Shown here piece by piece: positions 35,370 to 47,805 of a stretch of DNA of 64,000 bases. The stretch comes from Pegea sp. RAD2-039 (taxonomy: Eukaryota > Chordata > Thaliacea > Salpida > Salpidae), in NCBI GenBank assembly GCA_034620365.1, contig JAQGEQ010000329.1, positions 186,001-250,000 of the forward strand, given 5' to 3'. The position numbers and the translations under genes are program-made. Below the pieces are notes generated by a model. The model saw only the letters and a list, made by a program, of their open reading frames with translations, did not search any database and was not told where the DNA came from. Each line of letters opens with the position of its first letter. Positions within the stretch are counted from its first letter, which is position 1.

Positions 35370-37467
35370 CTTTTTAAATTGTTTAAACATTTCCTACATT
35401 AAATAATTTAAACAGAAATAATCAATCATAAAAAAATAATTTTATGAAAAATAATTTATAATTTTTTCTATTAAATAACATTGTAAAACATTTGATAGCA
35501 AAAACAGTTCTTTTAGACGTTAATTACAACAAACTGATGTTCGATTTTTTCATAGGCATAAATGAAAAAATATATATCTATAAAGACAAACAAATTAAAA
35601 AATAAACGGTTAACAGTTCTGCACAAATCTCTAAATAGTTTCTAATAAAGTATTTACAAATATTCAAAGTAGAAGCCAAAAGAGCAATTTTTTTAATCAT
35701 TTTTTCTTAGTAAAGTTTTTACGTATTTTATGGAAAAATATTATTTTTCTCTGAGTAAGACTTATTTGTTTGCAAGAAGATAAAGCGTCATCAAACAAAT
35801 TTAGATGAGGTTTAAACTAGTTTTAACAGAAAATCTACAAAAAAATGTTTAGTAAAATCATCAAAGTTAACAAAAAAAGAAAAGTTTAGTGTAGTTATTA
35901 TTAAATAAAAAAACGTTTACGAAGATTTATGAAGTTAATCGTATTGCCTGTAAAGTATACAATTAGTTAATAATTATTCTTCAATAACTTTTTGATAAAT
36001 TAACGGCTAACTATGTAAGAAAATAACATTCAGATTAACAATTTATATTTTTGAATTTAGAAAGATATTTTTGAGAAATTATAGAAGCTAAAAAGTAAAT
36101 CATACAGTAGTATTATATTCATAATGCTTTTTAAATATAAAAATTAAAAGTATTGAAGTTTAAAATGATATATTTGTATCTAATTTTTTATTATATAGTT
36201 ATTGTGCTAATCTAATACTTTAATTAAAATAACCACATTACTAAGTAAAACATTATTAAGTCTATGATAATTATTTGGGGATTAAAATAATTTACTTCAT
36301 AAAAGTCACAATAAACAAAACAATTTTGTTTGTCAATAAACATTGTCTAATTGATAACAATTTCTTCCTCAATTCAAACACATTCCTAGAAACAAAACTA
36401 GTTAAGAAATTTGCAAAAATTCGCAATTAAGACACACATTTTAATTTTATAACTATTACTACTTACATCTATAAAGTAAACGACTTTTTACCAAGGCTTG
36501 ATTTTAAATTTTTTGCTACATATATTTACAAAAATAAACTAAACAATCTAATATTTTTAGTGGGACTGAACAAATATATTTTTTATAAAACATAGTTAAT
36601 GGTTAAAAATAACTTTTAATAGATTTGTTAATTGTGTTATAATTCATTTGTTATTTTTAAAAATACCTAACAAAATTATTATTGAAATTATTTACTGTAA
36701 CAAATTTTTTGATATTACAGTAAAAAGAATAATTTTAACTACTAGATAAGTTTAAATATAAAAATATTTATTATTAGCTTAGTGCATTTACTTTAATTTA
36801 TTTTTGTCAAGATGTTTGTATAAACCGTTCACTACTCTAATTTTCATTAAAAGTCAGCCTAATAATGTTTTATCTAAACATGTTTGATTTCTTATTCAAA
36901 TAGAATTGTAATTCCGTTTTAATATCAATATATACAATATTGTATAACAAGGTCAGTGTTTTTACTGCAATTACTTGTTTTGTTAACGTTTAACTTATTT
37001 CATGTAAAATTGGTACAACTAATTATAGAATTTCATTTTTTGTTATAGATATTAGTAAATATATATTTTGTGATTAAACATTATATAAGTCATACATAAA
37101 ATTATTACCCCATAATTTTAAATAGCTGATGTAACTAACTTTTCTACATTACTTAATGATTGAAATAGGTTTTTATTTTGTATCACAATTGTTGCAGCTT
37201 AAGATTCTTCAATATATCTATTATATATCTAAAAATATTTTTACACATACTTTATATGCGTATACATTTTAATTATATCATAAAATATAAAACATTTGTT
37301 AATTTACTATTAATAAACAAAAGCTTTATACTTAATTGTTTAGTTTGTAACTGCTAAGAAATAGTTTATTTGTTTTACTTCAATAATAATCTATCTCTAG
37401 TCCAATATATAATATCATATCTTTATAACAGAGACAAAGGCATCTAAAGTCAAATAAAGTCTTGAAA
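35370..37467. other. AT-rich spacer before the orphan tail-anchored gene
   Basis: No coding signal on either strand and no repeat recognised. Confidence 0.5.
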
Positions 37468-39801
37468 ATGAATCTGCGTGATTCAAATTTTAAAAGAACA
37501 AAAAGAAAAGGGAAAAACTTATCAAGATCTAACATTTTATATTCCAGCATTTCTGATTTACCAACGAAAGATCATAAAAGTTCTTTTTACTCAACTCCCA
37601 ATATTCCGAACTTGAACAGCTTATGGAAAAAGAAAGAACAAAAACAAAAAAGCAATCACAAAAACAAATCTAGCGAAAAACAAAGCTTGCAGCATTTTGC
37701 AATCAAAAAGAAACTGAATGATACAGCTCAAGTAATTCCACAAGTAGTTCATCCACCAGCCAGAAGATTTGTGAAATTAACAAACCTTCGAGCATCAAAA
37801 GAATTCAAACATCAAGCTGACAAAAGTTCCAACCATCACTGCAGTTTTGGTGATCAAAACATCTGCATTACAGCTTCCAACGAAAATTTGTTGACTTACA
37901 AAGACTGTGCAAGATTGCATAGAAACCAAAAACGACATGCATCACCCAGACAACATATTGTATCCTCCAACATATTCGAAAAATCTCTTTCAAACACTCA
38001 TTCATCTCTTTCAAAATATTCTGAAGTGTTTGATGATAAAAAGATTGTGTCGGATGTTGATGACAGGTTGTCATTGACATCAATTCAACGCAGAAGAAAG
38101 TTAAAGCAAAAAGAGAAAAGGGAAACAAAATCTTTACTGTCATCATTTTTGAATGGTATAAACAAAATGAGGTCAAGTCAAAGATTTATGCCAAAATATA
38201 GCAGAAAATTTATAGGGAAAAAACCGTTTCAGATTAATCGGAATTATTATACATTTGAAAAGTCAAAAAGTCAAAATCTCCTCTCGCTTGGAATGATCGT
38301 TGGCCAGATGAAGAATGGGATTTTTGATAGAGATACAACTGTTAATGTTGAAGATTTTTGTCATGGTGAAAACTATAATAAAAAATGTCAGTCGAAACCT
38401 TCTTTTACAAAAAAGCTAAGTAAATGTTCGAATATCCAATCTGAAAAAAAACCAAAAGAGTTTGTACAAATAAAAAAAAGATTTTTGAAAAATAAAAACT
38501 TGCAATCAAAACAACATTCAAAATATGTAAATAATGAGTCAGAGTTCAACAAGTTGGTAAATTCGAGGCACAAAAAAAGATATTCTAATCCAAAACCATT
38601 TAAAGAAAGTTTAAAACCGTTGAAATGTCCAGAAAATGATATAAACGTCGAAAAAGATGAAAGAAATGTTATTAGGTCCAAGCAAGCTCGTTTATTTTCA
38701 AAACAAATACTGAAAAAAGACCCTATTGTACCAGAAAATAAAAAACCTATCAAGGGTTCTTTTAAATCAAGACAAATCTGTACAAATTCGGAAAAATTAC
38801 CAAAAGATTTTGCAAAAATATCTGTGCATGTGCCAGAGTTCAATAAAAACAATTTGAAAGCCGAAAAAACGCCAAAAAGTCTTTTAAATTTAGATAGTAG
38901 TAGTAGTAAAACAGATTCTTGTAAATCGATTAATGTTGTTGAACCATTAAAATCAGAAAGTTGTTTTTTGCCTTCACAAAGATCAGTAGATACATTACCA
39001 ATAAATGAAGATTGTTTTAATCCACTGAAAACATCTTCAAAACTCCAAGAAGATCCAATTGAAAAATCTTTTCAAAATCTTCCCTTAACATTTCCGAAAA
39101 AACTCTCAGATAAGACATCTTCAAACGAAAAATCTTCAAAAATACCAGATGATTCTGAGCTTTCAAAATCAACTTCCCAGAACTACGATTCTTCTTTATC
39201 TCATAAGACATCTTTAGATGAATTAAAATCCGATGAAAAGTCTCTTAAGTCAGAAACTACTTGTAATTACTCACAACAATTAGTAACTGTTAAATCAAAC
39301 TCAATTCATTCAAAAATCTCTTCTAAACATCTACAGTCCTCAAAAACTTCTGTAGAATCATCCAAGATATCTTTAAGTCTTTTGCAATCCTTAAGAGACT
39401 CTATTGAAACAACAAATAAGGATTCGGAATCTTCACTGACTGTTTGTGAAACAGATATACCTTCAATGTGGACTGACATTCCTTTAACCAGCAAATCTAT
39501 TTCCATTCAAGCCCGGGAACGAAATTTGTTGCTCAAAAAAAACTTGAAGGCAGATAGTTCTTCAATTGATGATAAAAGAAACCTGAAATGTGTGTCAATG
39601 TTTCGAAATAAGATTAAATTTGATGCTGTTAGTAAAAAAGTTAATTGCTTTGGAAGAAACAACTTTTTTGTAAATTTTATTTTTTTGCATAAAGCAGAAA
39701 TTAAGTTACTTTTTTGTTGTACGTTTTTGTTGTTTTTGTTTTTCTCATTTTTCCAAACAATTAAAGTCGTAAAGCCTTCCAACTTTAATCTGAGCTTTTA
39801 A
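37468..39801 (+). CDS. Orphan Ser/Lys-rich tail-anchored protein
   Basis: Single uninterrupted ORF of 777 residues in AT-rich DNA, so almost certainly coding. ATG at 37468 is the first start. The protein is highly Ser-, Lys- and Asn-rich and probably disordered, with basic clusters (KRTKRKGK near residue 12; RRRKLKQKEKR near residue 211) that could be nuclear-localisation signals. The second half has many SSK/KSS/KTS repeats. The only hydrophobic stretch is at the extreme C-terminus (about residues 738-764, rich in Leu and Phe), followed by about 12 residues. That is the layout of a tail-anchored protein of ER or nuclear envelope. The tail lacks a KASH-type PPPX end. I do not recognise a family. 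No intron, unlike most neighbours. Confidence 0.8.
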   Translation: MNLRDSNFKRTKRKGKNLSRSNILYSSISDLPTKDHKSSFYSTPNIPNLNSLWKKKEQKQKSNHKNKSSEKQSLQHFAIKKKLNDTAQVIPQVVHPPARRFVKLTNLRASKEFKHQADKSSNHHCSFGDQNICITASNENLLTYKDCARLHRNQKRHASPRQHIVSSNIFEKSLSNTHSSLSKYSEVFDDKKIVSDVDDRLSLTSIQRRRKLKQKEKRETKSLLSSFLNGINKMRSSQRFMPKYSRKFIGKKPFQINRNYYTFEKSKSQNLLSLGMIVGQMKNGIFDRDTTVNVEDFCHGENYNKKCQSKPSFTKKLSKCSNIQSEKKPKEFVQIKKRFLKNKNLQSKQHSKYVNNESEFNKLVNSRHKKRYSNPKPFKESLKPLKCPENDINVEKDERNVIRSKQARLFSKQILKKDPIVPENKKPIKGSFKSRQICTNSEKLPKDFAKISVHVPEFNKNNLKAEKTPKSLLNLDSSSSKTDSCKSINVVEPLKSESCFLPSQRSVDTLPINEDCFNPLKTSSKLQEDPIEKSFQNLPLTFPKKLSDKTSSNEKSSKIPDDSELSKSTSQNYDSSLSHKTSLDELKSDEKSLKSETTCNYSQQLVTVKSNSIHSKISSKHLQSSKTSVESSKISLSLLQSLRDSIETTNKDSESSLTVCETDIPSMWTDIPLTSKSISIQARERNLLLKKNLKADSSSIDDKRNLKCVSMFRNKIKFDAVSKKVNCFGRNNFFVNFIFLHKAEIKLLFCCTFLLFLFFSFFQTIKVVKPSNFNLSF

Positions 39802-42277
39802 AATACAAACATTGCTTTTGAAATCTTTCTTTTTCTAAATAAGAAATTTACGATAGAAAACACAGTTCAACTTATAAAACGTTTTCTTTGTTCAGATCTT
39901 GTAGTGCTCAACAGAAGTTGTTGAACTTTTTAATAACATAGATTTGTTTTCAAAAGATCGTTTAATAATTGAATTTTTAATAATGTTTAGAAAAACGATA
40001 ATTTTGCTTTGTTATAACTTCACAGAATTGTTCAAACCTCACGTAACGCCCAACAATTTTACAACAAGCTAAATTATTCAAATTTTTAGCCTTATAATTG
40101 AAAGTCTTTGACAAGCTATACACCACAAATAATTCATTTTAAAGAAATTATTTAAGTTTTTCTTCTTATTTTTTAACAGTTTTAAATTCTTGAAATAAGT
40201 TGCTGGCAAATTTGATTAGTAAATGTACACTAAAATTAAAGTTCAAACATTTCTCTCAATAGTACTTCAAATATGATTAAGAACAAAAGAAAATATCAGA
40301 ACCGTTAGCATTTATTTTATGAGGTTAGCTTTATTTGATGTACTATCTCCTAAAGTAGTTAGGAAGTCAATGAAATTTATTAAGATGAATTATCTGTATG
40401 TCTTTTGGGCGTTTAAACTAAACACAAATTTTTTTATTTATGAAACTATTTAATCGACCAAATATAAGTTTCTTGTTTTATTATAATTACAAACTTTTAA
40501 TTATCTTTGCATTTAGGTACTTTTATGTGATTAAGAAAGTATATTAAATATAAAAAGCAAAATAAATAATAAAAATATATAGCTTGAAATAAATGTAAAA
40601 GTAATTCAAACTGATTAAAATGAAAGTATAAACTTTTAAATACTCATTCTGTTTTGGAAATACCTAATAATTGTTTAAGAAATTTTTATTAGTTAATTAT
40701 TTTAAACAATTAAAATGGAATAATTATGGAACAACAATCTTACTTCATCGAAAAATTTGATTAAAAAACTATTGATTTATTAACAACATTTATAAATACT
40801 CGCATAGTATAAGCCTAAAAAATGGATATATTATTTCTAAAAGTTAATATTTTTCTGAAGAAGAACAAATTTATTTTTATACTTAAAGTTCATCTTAAAT
40901 CATATAAAGGAATATTTTTAAAAAGTTTGTAAGTAACATGTATACTACTGAATCAAATCCAAAAAATTTATTATTTTTTTTCCAATTGTTAATTCAGTTT
41001 TCAACTTCTTTAAATAGTCGTCAAATATTTGCTTGATTTGTTTACTTTGATTTTTTGACAATTTTACTAGCTATGAGTTTCCTAAACTTTTAAGTTTGAG
41101 CATTTATGGATATAATTAAAATGTAGTCTGCAAATATTTAAAGACGCATATCAAAGTATCATTGATTATTGACTAGAATCGACAAAATGAGTTGAATGGA
41201 AAAACAAAGAAGTCCATATTTGTACATATATTTACGTAGAGGGTGTTTCCTACCTACTAACTGTTTTTGACAACTGAATTGATATTTATTCAAAAAAGAT
41301 AAACAAACATTCAGATCTTTATATAAATGGCGATCAAGGCAGCAGATTAAGCCATCAGAGAATTGCTTTGACAAAGCAAAGAAGATCTTGCTTGAGTAGT
41401 TAACTGATGGCTTAGATTTTATCTGAATCAAAAATATGATGATAAATGAAATGGTATTATAGTAATCAACTATTGGTTACTTTGGTTATTATAATGGCTG
41501 GTTTATTGTACTAAAGCTAATTTTTATTCTGCTAATCTTTATGATAGACTAATAACACTAGTCAAATAAAAACTTTTTTTTCAGCCAATGGATCTACGCT
41601 ATTCGACCTTTTTAGTTTTATATTGATTACGTAATCAAAAATAATTTAAAAGCAATCGATAAACAAATTGCTTTTCTCAAAAAGTGTCACATGTAGTATG
41701 TCTATGTTATGTTGTACAATTAGCTAAAGTAATGAATTATTATCTACTAAACATTTGTTATTTTCCCATAGAATGGCTTAAATAAATGTATTTTTCTAAA
41801 AATATATCATAGTTTCTAAGTTCGCATGTTTTTTCATCAATTGTTAATCAATAACTAGTAGAGATTTTACAGTTATTTTGTAAGCTCTAAAACTAAATAG
41901 TTTACAACAGGATGAGCAGTTTAAACAATATTTTCAAACTCTATATTTGTTTATAAACTAGTTTTGCTTTTAGCAGCATTTATTTATTTCAAACATTTTT
42001 AGGAAAATATTTGATGATATTTTTAAGAAACATTTTATTGATAAACTTTTTTAGGAAAACGTCAGAAATGTTTTTTAGCCTTCTTTTTTACTAACTTTGT
42101 TTACAAAAAAAACTATCTTCAAATTGTAATATTAAACTTTTTCTATATCTAAGTTTTTGTTTTATCAGTAAATAAATTGAATTAGAACTTACAGTTGTTG
42201 TACTTCTGCTTAATTATCATTTGATTGCTTACAAGTAATAAATTCTATTTATAAACAGAAAAAAACTTAAACTCAAA
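39802..42277. other. Intergenic region before the Kazal gene
   Basis: AT-rich with no supported gene. It contains the hairpin at 41348-41414. A 90-codon minus ORF at 41159-41431 overlaps that hairpin and has no recognisable domain. Confidence 0.45.
41348..41414. ncRNA. Hairpin with microRNA-precursor-like geometry, candidate 1
   Basis: Arms TAAGCCATCAG (41348-41358) and CTGATGGCTTA (41404-41414) pair perfectly for 11 bp. After a 2x2 internal loop, 41361-41368 pairs with 41394-41401 (8 bp including three G-T pairs). The loop is about 25 nt and the total is 67 nt. Stem length near two helical turns is right for a pre-miRNA. Strand is undetermined because the reverse strand also folds. No known miRNA recognised. 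Confidence 0.3.
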
Positions 42278-42836
42278 ATGAAATTCGCTGCGATTGTTGC
42301 TCTTATTGCTTTGTGTCTTTGTGTCTCTACTGAGGCTAGAGGAAAGATCAGCTGTGAAAGGTAATAAGTGAATCTAGTTTTACTCTTTAAAACTTTCAAA
42401 ATGAAATTGTTCGATCTTATGTTTCTTGTAACTTATTTTATGTAATCAATTCTAGAAAACAATTTTATTGATGTCTAAAAATGACTTAGTTCACTAAAAT
42501 TGTTTAAACTAAATTTGTTGATGACTTTTTTTCAGACCTTGCCCAATGATTTATCAACCAGTGTGTGCTACAAACGGTGTGACTTATGGAAACGCTTGTG
42601 CTTATGAAAATGCTCTTTGCGGGTAAGAATTAGGAGATTTTGATTATTTAGAAACTCAAACATCACTTTTATCCTAATATTTAGTATACACATTTATTTA
42701 CTATCAAAAGCTCAGTATCATCAAAGTTATGCTACAAATATTTTGCTTGGATTGGCAAACCTGACTAATTTCGTTTTTTCATAGTGTTCCAGCTGCTAGG
42801 GCTTTCAAAGTAGCTCATGCTGGACCTTGCAAATGA
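42278..42836 (+). CDS. Secreted single-domain Kazal-type protease inhibitor
   Basis: Three exons (42278-42360, 42536-42622, 42785-42836) encode 73 residues: a clear signal peptide (MKFAAIVALIALCLCVSTEA, cleavage near residue 21) and one Kazal domain. Six cysteines follow the family order: ISC, RPC, PVC in PMIYQPVC, GNAC after the conserved TNGVTYGNAC, LCG and a final GPCK. The residue two after the second Cys, the reactive-site P1 in Kazal inhibitors, is Met, which points to elastase- or subtilisin-like targets rather than trypsin (inference). The gene is alone. Poly(A) signals AATAAA at 42905 and 42916. Confidence 0.93.
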
Positions 42837-44909
42837 AGAAATTGAAAAACATCGAAGATAAAAAAAGATAATTTCATTCGATAAATTGTAATTTTGCTAG
42901 ATGAAATAAATTGATAATAAAAAGCATATCTTGAACTGTTTTGTTTTTGTGGTTAGTTACCTAAAAGTTAGAATTTATTCATTAAAATGATTTGTTGATA
43001 AAAAATACTAGTTTAGAAAATAACCAAAAAAATTATTCTGCAATTTCTATAAATTTAGTTTCAAGTAGAGAAGTATATTTTCTTATGAAGATGAAAGAGT
43101 TAACAGATGAAAGTTGATTGATTTTTATAAAATAACTTTTATTCATTGAATTCGCAAAATTCTTATTATGCTGCTAAATATACTGAGAAGCTTAAACTTT
43201 TTTCATGTCCATAATATTTCATCAAAATTGTGGAAAGAAGTTTTAAATCATTATAAAATAAATAATCATAAACTTTAAAAGAAAGTTCTTAAAACTTAAA
43301 GAAAAAAGATTGCAATGTATTCTCGTATAAAGTTCCGATATTTTTGGTCCAAATTTTTTTTAATATAATAGTTTAAATAACATACTTAAAACTTCTTGAA
43401 AGATAATTTGATAAAATGTAGCTTATTTTGAAACTGATTACTTATACCTAAAATTGAAGATCCCATTTTTTTGATAACTTAATTTCTGTTTTATATTTGA
43501 AAAATAGAAATTTTTATAGATGTAATGAACAATTGTAAACCAGTATTAATAAAATCTCAAATAATTCTAAAAAAGGTTGAATTGTTTGTGAATGTTATCA
43601 TTAAAATATCTTTAGGTTTTTGTTAAGCATTAAAAATTTATTACAACAAGACCCAATCTATTAAAGTAAATCTGTTTTGCTTTTTGCATGAATAGTAAAA
43701 CTAGTTAAAAAAAGATTTTCAAAACAGAATTGCTCGAAAGGTCGTTGAAAAAACAGCTTTTTTATTGAAATATTTATCTTTGTTAATACTTGCTATTCTT
43801 TTATTTGATAGCTATAATTTTTAAGAAAAACACTCATAATTCTGTATAAATGTCATTCAATTCCATTCATACTTGAATAGCAACCAAGCAGATCATTAAT
43901 GAAAATATTTGAAAAGTTATGGACTTGAATAATTTGATATTTTGAAGTCAGTTAATTAAACTATGAGACGTCAACTTGGACATCTTCACAAAAATAATTA
44001 TTATATCTTTTATTTATTCGATTTTTATTTATCAAAATTCTGATTAAAATGTTCGTTTAAATTGTTTAATAATTCAGAACTTTAATCAAATATTTTTATG
44101 TTCATTTGGACTATTTCTAAATAAATATATTATTTACAATTCTAAATGATCTTTTAAACAAGTGAAAAATAAATCTTTTCAAAACTATATAATCAAAATA
44201 ATTCAATAAACCATCAAATTGATAACTTTGTTTATCAATAATTTATAATAACTAATTAAATTTATTTATACATTATTATAATATTTTTGTCTATTACATT
44301 CTACAGTAGCAATGCTTATACAAATATCAACTTAAAATTATTTAAAATCAAATTTTGTTTCTAAAACTTGTTATTCAGTTATTTGAAAAATAAACAATAA
44401 GTCATTTTGAAGCTTTGTTTTCTTAACAGATTCATCTGAAACATGACCAGATTTATTTTTATGAACTTTAACACATTCGTTGTGATTTAGAAGAGCAAAC
44501 AATCGAATTGAAATACAAAAGCCCCACTGCTTATCTGCCAACTCATCTTTCGCATCAATTTTTGAGAAAATTGTGAAATTTAAGGTGGGGTAGAGTTGTT
44601 GTGAACCATTGACGTGTGAAAATGGTAAATGTATATAACCAATAGAATGGCGAAAGCACTATTACTTTACATTAGCTTCACAATTTTTTTTACCATCAGT
44701 AGAAGTTCAGAGCTAGAAAAACAATTATCAAATTATTTTAATTTGATTTCTTTACGACCTTAATTGTTGAGAAAAAGTATTTTTGGTTAATTAAGAGATA
44801 ACTTAATAGACTATATCTTGCAAACTTTAGTCTTGATCCAGAATATAAAAATGTGGCTTATATAATAGTTATATCTTTTCAACCAGCTGGCATAAAAAGT
44901 AAACTTAAG
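42837..44909. other. Spacer between the Kazal and GST genes
   Basis: AT-rich and without recognised genes. The last 400 bases, upstream of the GST, are less AT-rich and include GTATATAACCAATAG near 44633-44647 (TATA-like and CCAAT-like). This could be the GST promoter, but distance to the start is about 270 nt. Confidence 0.35.
42905..42921 (+). terminator. Two AATAAA poly(A) signals of the Kazal gene
   Basis: Hexamers at 42905-42910 and 42916-42921, about 70 nt after the stop. Confidence 0.65.
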
Positions 44910-45885
44910 ATGACTCGTTTTAAGCTGAGTTACTTCGATGCAAGTGGAAGGGCTGAAGTTCCTCGTCTAATTTTGTCTTACGTTAAGGAAGATTTTGAGG
45001 ATCATCGATTTTCATTTGAAGAATGGCCTACCATCAAACCTGGTGATTTATTCATTTAATTTTTACTTTATCAACAAATCAGTTATTTTATTCAGAAACA
45101 CCGTTTGGTATGGTTCCTGTGCTTTATATTGATGGTAATCCACTTTGTGAGTCTGGTGCTATTATTCGCTATTTGGCTAACTCTTATGGTTTAAATGGGC
45201 AAAATACTGTACAACAAGCTTACATCGAAATGATAACTGGTACTCTTGATGAAGTTTTTATGAAAATTCCGTATTTTGAAAAAGATCCTGTAAAAAAAGT
45301 AAGAGGACATTCATACTAAGAATCAAATAGAAAAAGTCTTAAACTATTGTTTTTTAAATCACACTTTCTAAGAATTGTAAATAGGAAAATGATAGACTAA
45401 AGTTACAGCTTTGCCTCTTATTATACAAAAAATAAAATTAATGTGTCTTTAATAGGCGGAAGGAATCAAAGCTGCCTTTAAAGACCATATCTTACCAGCT
45501 TTGATAAAAATGGAAGCAAAATATAAAGAACGGAGATCAGATTATCTAATTGGAGATGTAAGTTGCTAAATTGTATAAGCTTCGATGTTTCTTTTTAAAA
45601 AAATTGATGTACAATTTCTGAACAAAAAAGGTTGAATAGACTTACTTAATACTTTTTTAAGATCCTGAGTTAGATGAAACCTTCAAGTTAAGCTTAACAA
45701 CATAAATCTTTCCACAGAAACTATCTTATGCTGACATAACAATGATGAACGTCTTGAATCATGTAGAAGCTCATGATCCTGCTTATTTGAAGGACATTCC
45801 TTATTTGAATCAATTGAAAGATGTTGTGAAATCTAAAGACGGAATTAAGCAATATATTACCAAGCATCCTGCAAAGGGATTTTAG
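44910..45885 (+). CDS. Sigma-class glutathione S-transferase
   Basis: Cytosolic GST of the sigma/prostaglandin-D-synthase-like class, conjugating glutathione to electrophiles. Four exons (44910-45042, 45096-45298, 45456-45557, 45718-45885) join to 201 residues, the usual length. N-terminal thioredoxin-like domain: LSYFDASGRAEVPRLIL with the catalytic Tyr, TPFGMVPVL with the cis-Pro, and LCESGAIIRYLA with the Glu-Ser glutathione-binding pair. The C-terminal helical domain includes YLIGDKLSYADI with the conserved N-capping motif, and ends HPAKGF. The start at 44910 matches the family N-terminus; the in-frame extension upstream is not conserved. Confidence 0.94.
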
Positions 45886-46485
45886 TAAATGTTTACTTCG
45901 GCGAGCTTAATTTGAGATAAAATCATCAACAAACACGAACACTTGTTTTTTAAGGCTGCTCAGTTTAGAAAAAACTTTAAGTTTAATTTAGTTAATGTAA
46001 TTTGAAATTGAAAACTTTGAAACAAATTTATCAGCTTATAGTTTTAAAACAAGATTTGTCTACCAAATTTACATAAGTGTTAAGAAAAAAAATTAATAAT
46101 TTAGGGTAGTGAAGAAATTGCAAAAATTATTTACTTTTAGTACTTGAGATTTTTAAATCGAATAAATTTCACAAATTTTTTTGATCAGAAATTTGAACTA
46201 AAGAGCTTTAATAACAAACATTTGAGTTTATACGCAACAAGTACGTCTTTTGAAGTTTTCTTGAACCCTTTTAGTCTAAAGAAACAAAGTACCGGCCACA
46301 CCTTCACATTGTAATGTAATGTTAAGCTTTTTTAACAACAGAGATACAATAATTTAGCTAGATTCGGTTGACGGTCACTTTTAAGTGGTTAGAACCGTTT
46401 AAACTTCACAATCGTATGCAGTGAAGCGAGCTAAAATGAACTTAGTTGGCTAATTAAGGAGATTTGTGGAGAGATATTTGATCTA

Positions 46486-46581
46486 TCAATCACCAAGTCG
46501 GTTCCGAATAGCAAAGGATTGTTGAATCAAAGAATTGACTTCATACAGATAATCTCCTTCCACCAAGATGTATTTCTGTAG
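46486..46581 (-). CDS. Isolated exon-like ORF, unrecognised
   Basis: On the minus strand an acceptor-like TTTTCAAG precedes LQKYILVEGDYLYEVNSLI and a short tail ending RNRLGD and TGA. Composition is protein-like, but no upstream exon was found and no family is recognised. It may be part of a decayed gene or element in 46270-47120. Confidence 0.2.
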   Translation of the reverse strand, partial: LQKYILVEGDYLYEVNSLIQQSFAIRNRLGD

Positions 46582-47805
46582 CTTGAAAAGTCAGTAAATA
46601 GTTATGTTCCATCATATGAGTAAGCCACTGGAATTCTCGCTTGAGTACAATTGAAAGGATTTTTATGTTTAGATTGATCCATACTGACCAAATGTAAATT
46701 GAAATGTTTAAAGCTTAAGGAGTTGCTTGAAAGAAAAGCAGTAGTGAAGCGTGTAAGCCGAATTAACAGCTATTTCTAGAAAGTTTGGTTTGCAGCAAAC
46801 ATCCTTTTAAGGCTATACGAACGTCTTAGAAATCAACTAACAGCAAAAATGGTTACTTGGTCGGTCACAGTTTGTGCCTGAAGATTAAATCAAGTTGATA
46901 TGAGGCATATACATGAAAGTGCTCGTATTAAGAAATATCAGATATGACCGACAGAATCATATACAACCGACAGAAAGTAAACTAGCATTATAACTGCGCT
47001 TGCAACCTTATAGGTTTTGAGCAGTGTTTGACTTGAAGCTGTTTGTGATACTTCTCGGGCAACTCAATTTTAAGAGGATACGTGACCGTGACGTCACCTA
47101 AAAAAGAGTTAATTCAGTGATTTGGTCGTCAGGGTTTTGAGAAACAGGACTCTCATCTTAACAAAAAAAAGATTCTGATGAGTTCTTTCAAAAGCTCTGA
47201 GACCGAGAACCACTATTGTAGTAAAAAGTAGAATCACATTTATGCATGTGTGGTTGCTTTTAAATATAGTTTTTGAATTTTTAGAAAGCATTATAATAAA
47301 AATTTTAACATAAACTGTATAAAAAGTATGTTTTGATGTTACTGATAATATCTAATAGATAGATTAGCCTAAAAACAGTTTTAAATAAATTAAAATAATT
47401 TTGCTGCGTTACCTCTGATCTACATAAACTTCGATAAAAGAGCAAGAGACTCGATTTCGAGATTTATAAAATGAAAGTTTTTCAGATAACTTATTTTATA
47501 TAATTTTATTAAAATTTCTGTAGTAATAGCTATGAAAGAATGAATGAATGTTTTCGTTTGAATTTTATATAAAACTTTAAATTTATTTTTAAATTAAACT
47601 TATTACTAAGCTATAGAATGTTTTAAATGAAAATCTTGAAGTTAAGACTAAGTACTTCAGATTAAAAGAAAGTTTAGCTTCTTTTAAGTTTGACATTTAA
47701 CAAAAAAAGAATATGCTCTTTAACTTAACTATGCTAAAATCTTATCTAACAAAGCTTTATAAATAAGTTCCCGCTTTATAAAAGTTTATTTGTCAAAATA
47801 TACAA

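Noticed and set aside
38388-38852. 154-codon minus-strand ORF and other long antisense ORFs in 37868-39782
   Set aside because: They are shadows of the 777-residue plus-strand gene, whose Ser/Lys-rich codons leave the opposite frames open.
37468-39801. Idea that the orphan is a KASH-domain protein
   Set aside because: It has a C-terminal membrane segment, but the short lumenal tail ends NLSF and lacks the PPPX end needed to bind SUN proteins.
41159-41431. 90-codon minus-strand ORF
   Set aside because: No recognisable domain, and it overlaps the 41348 hairpin. Open frames of this length occur by chance.
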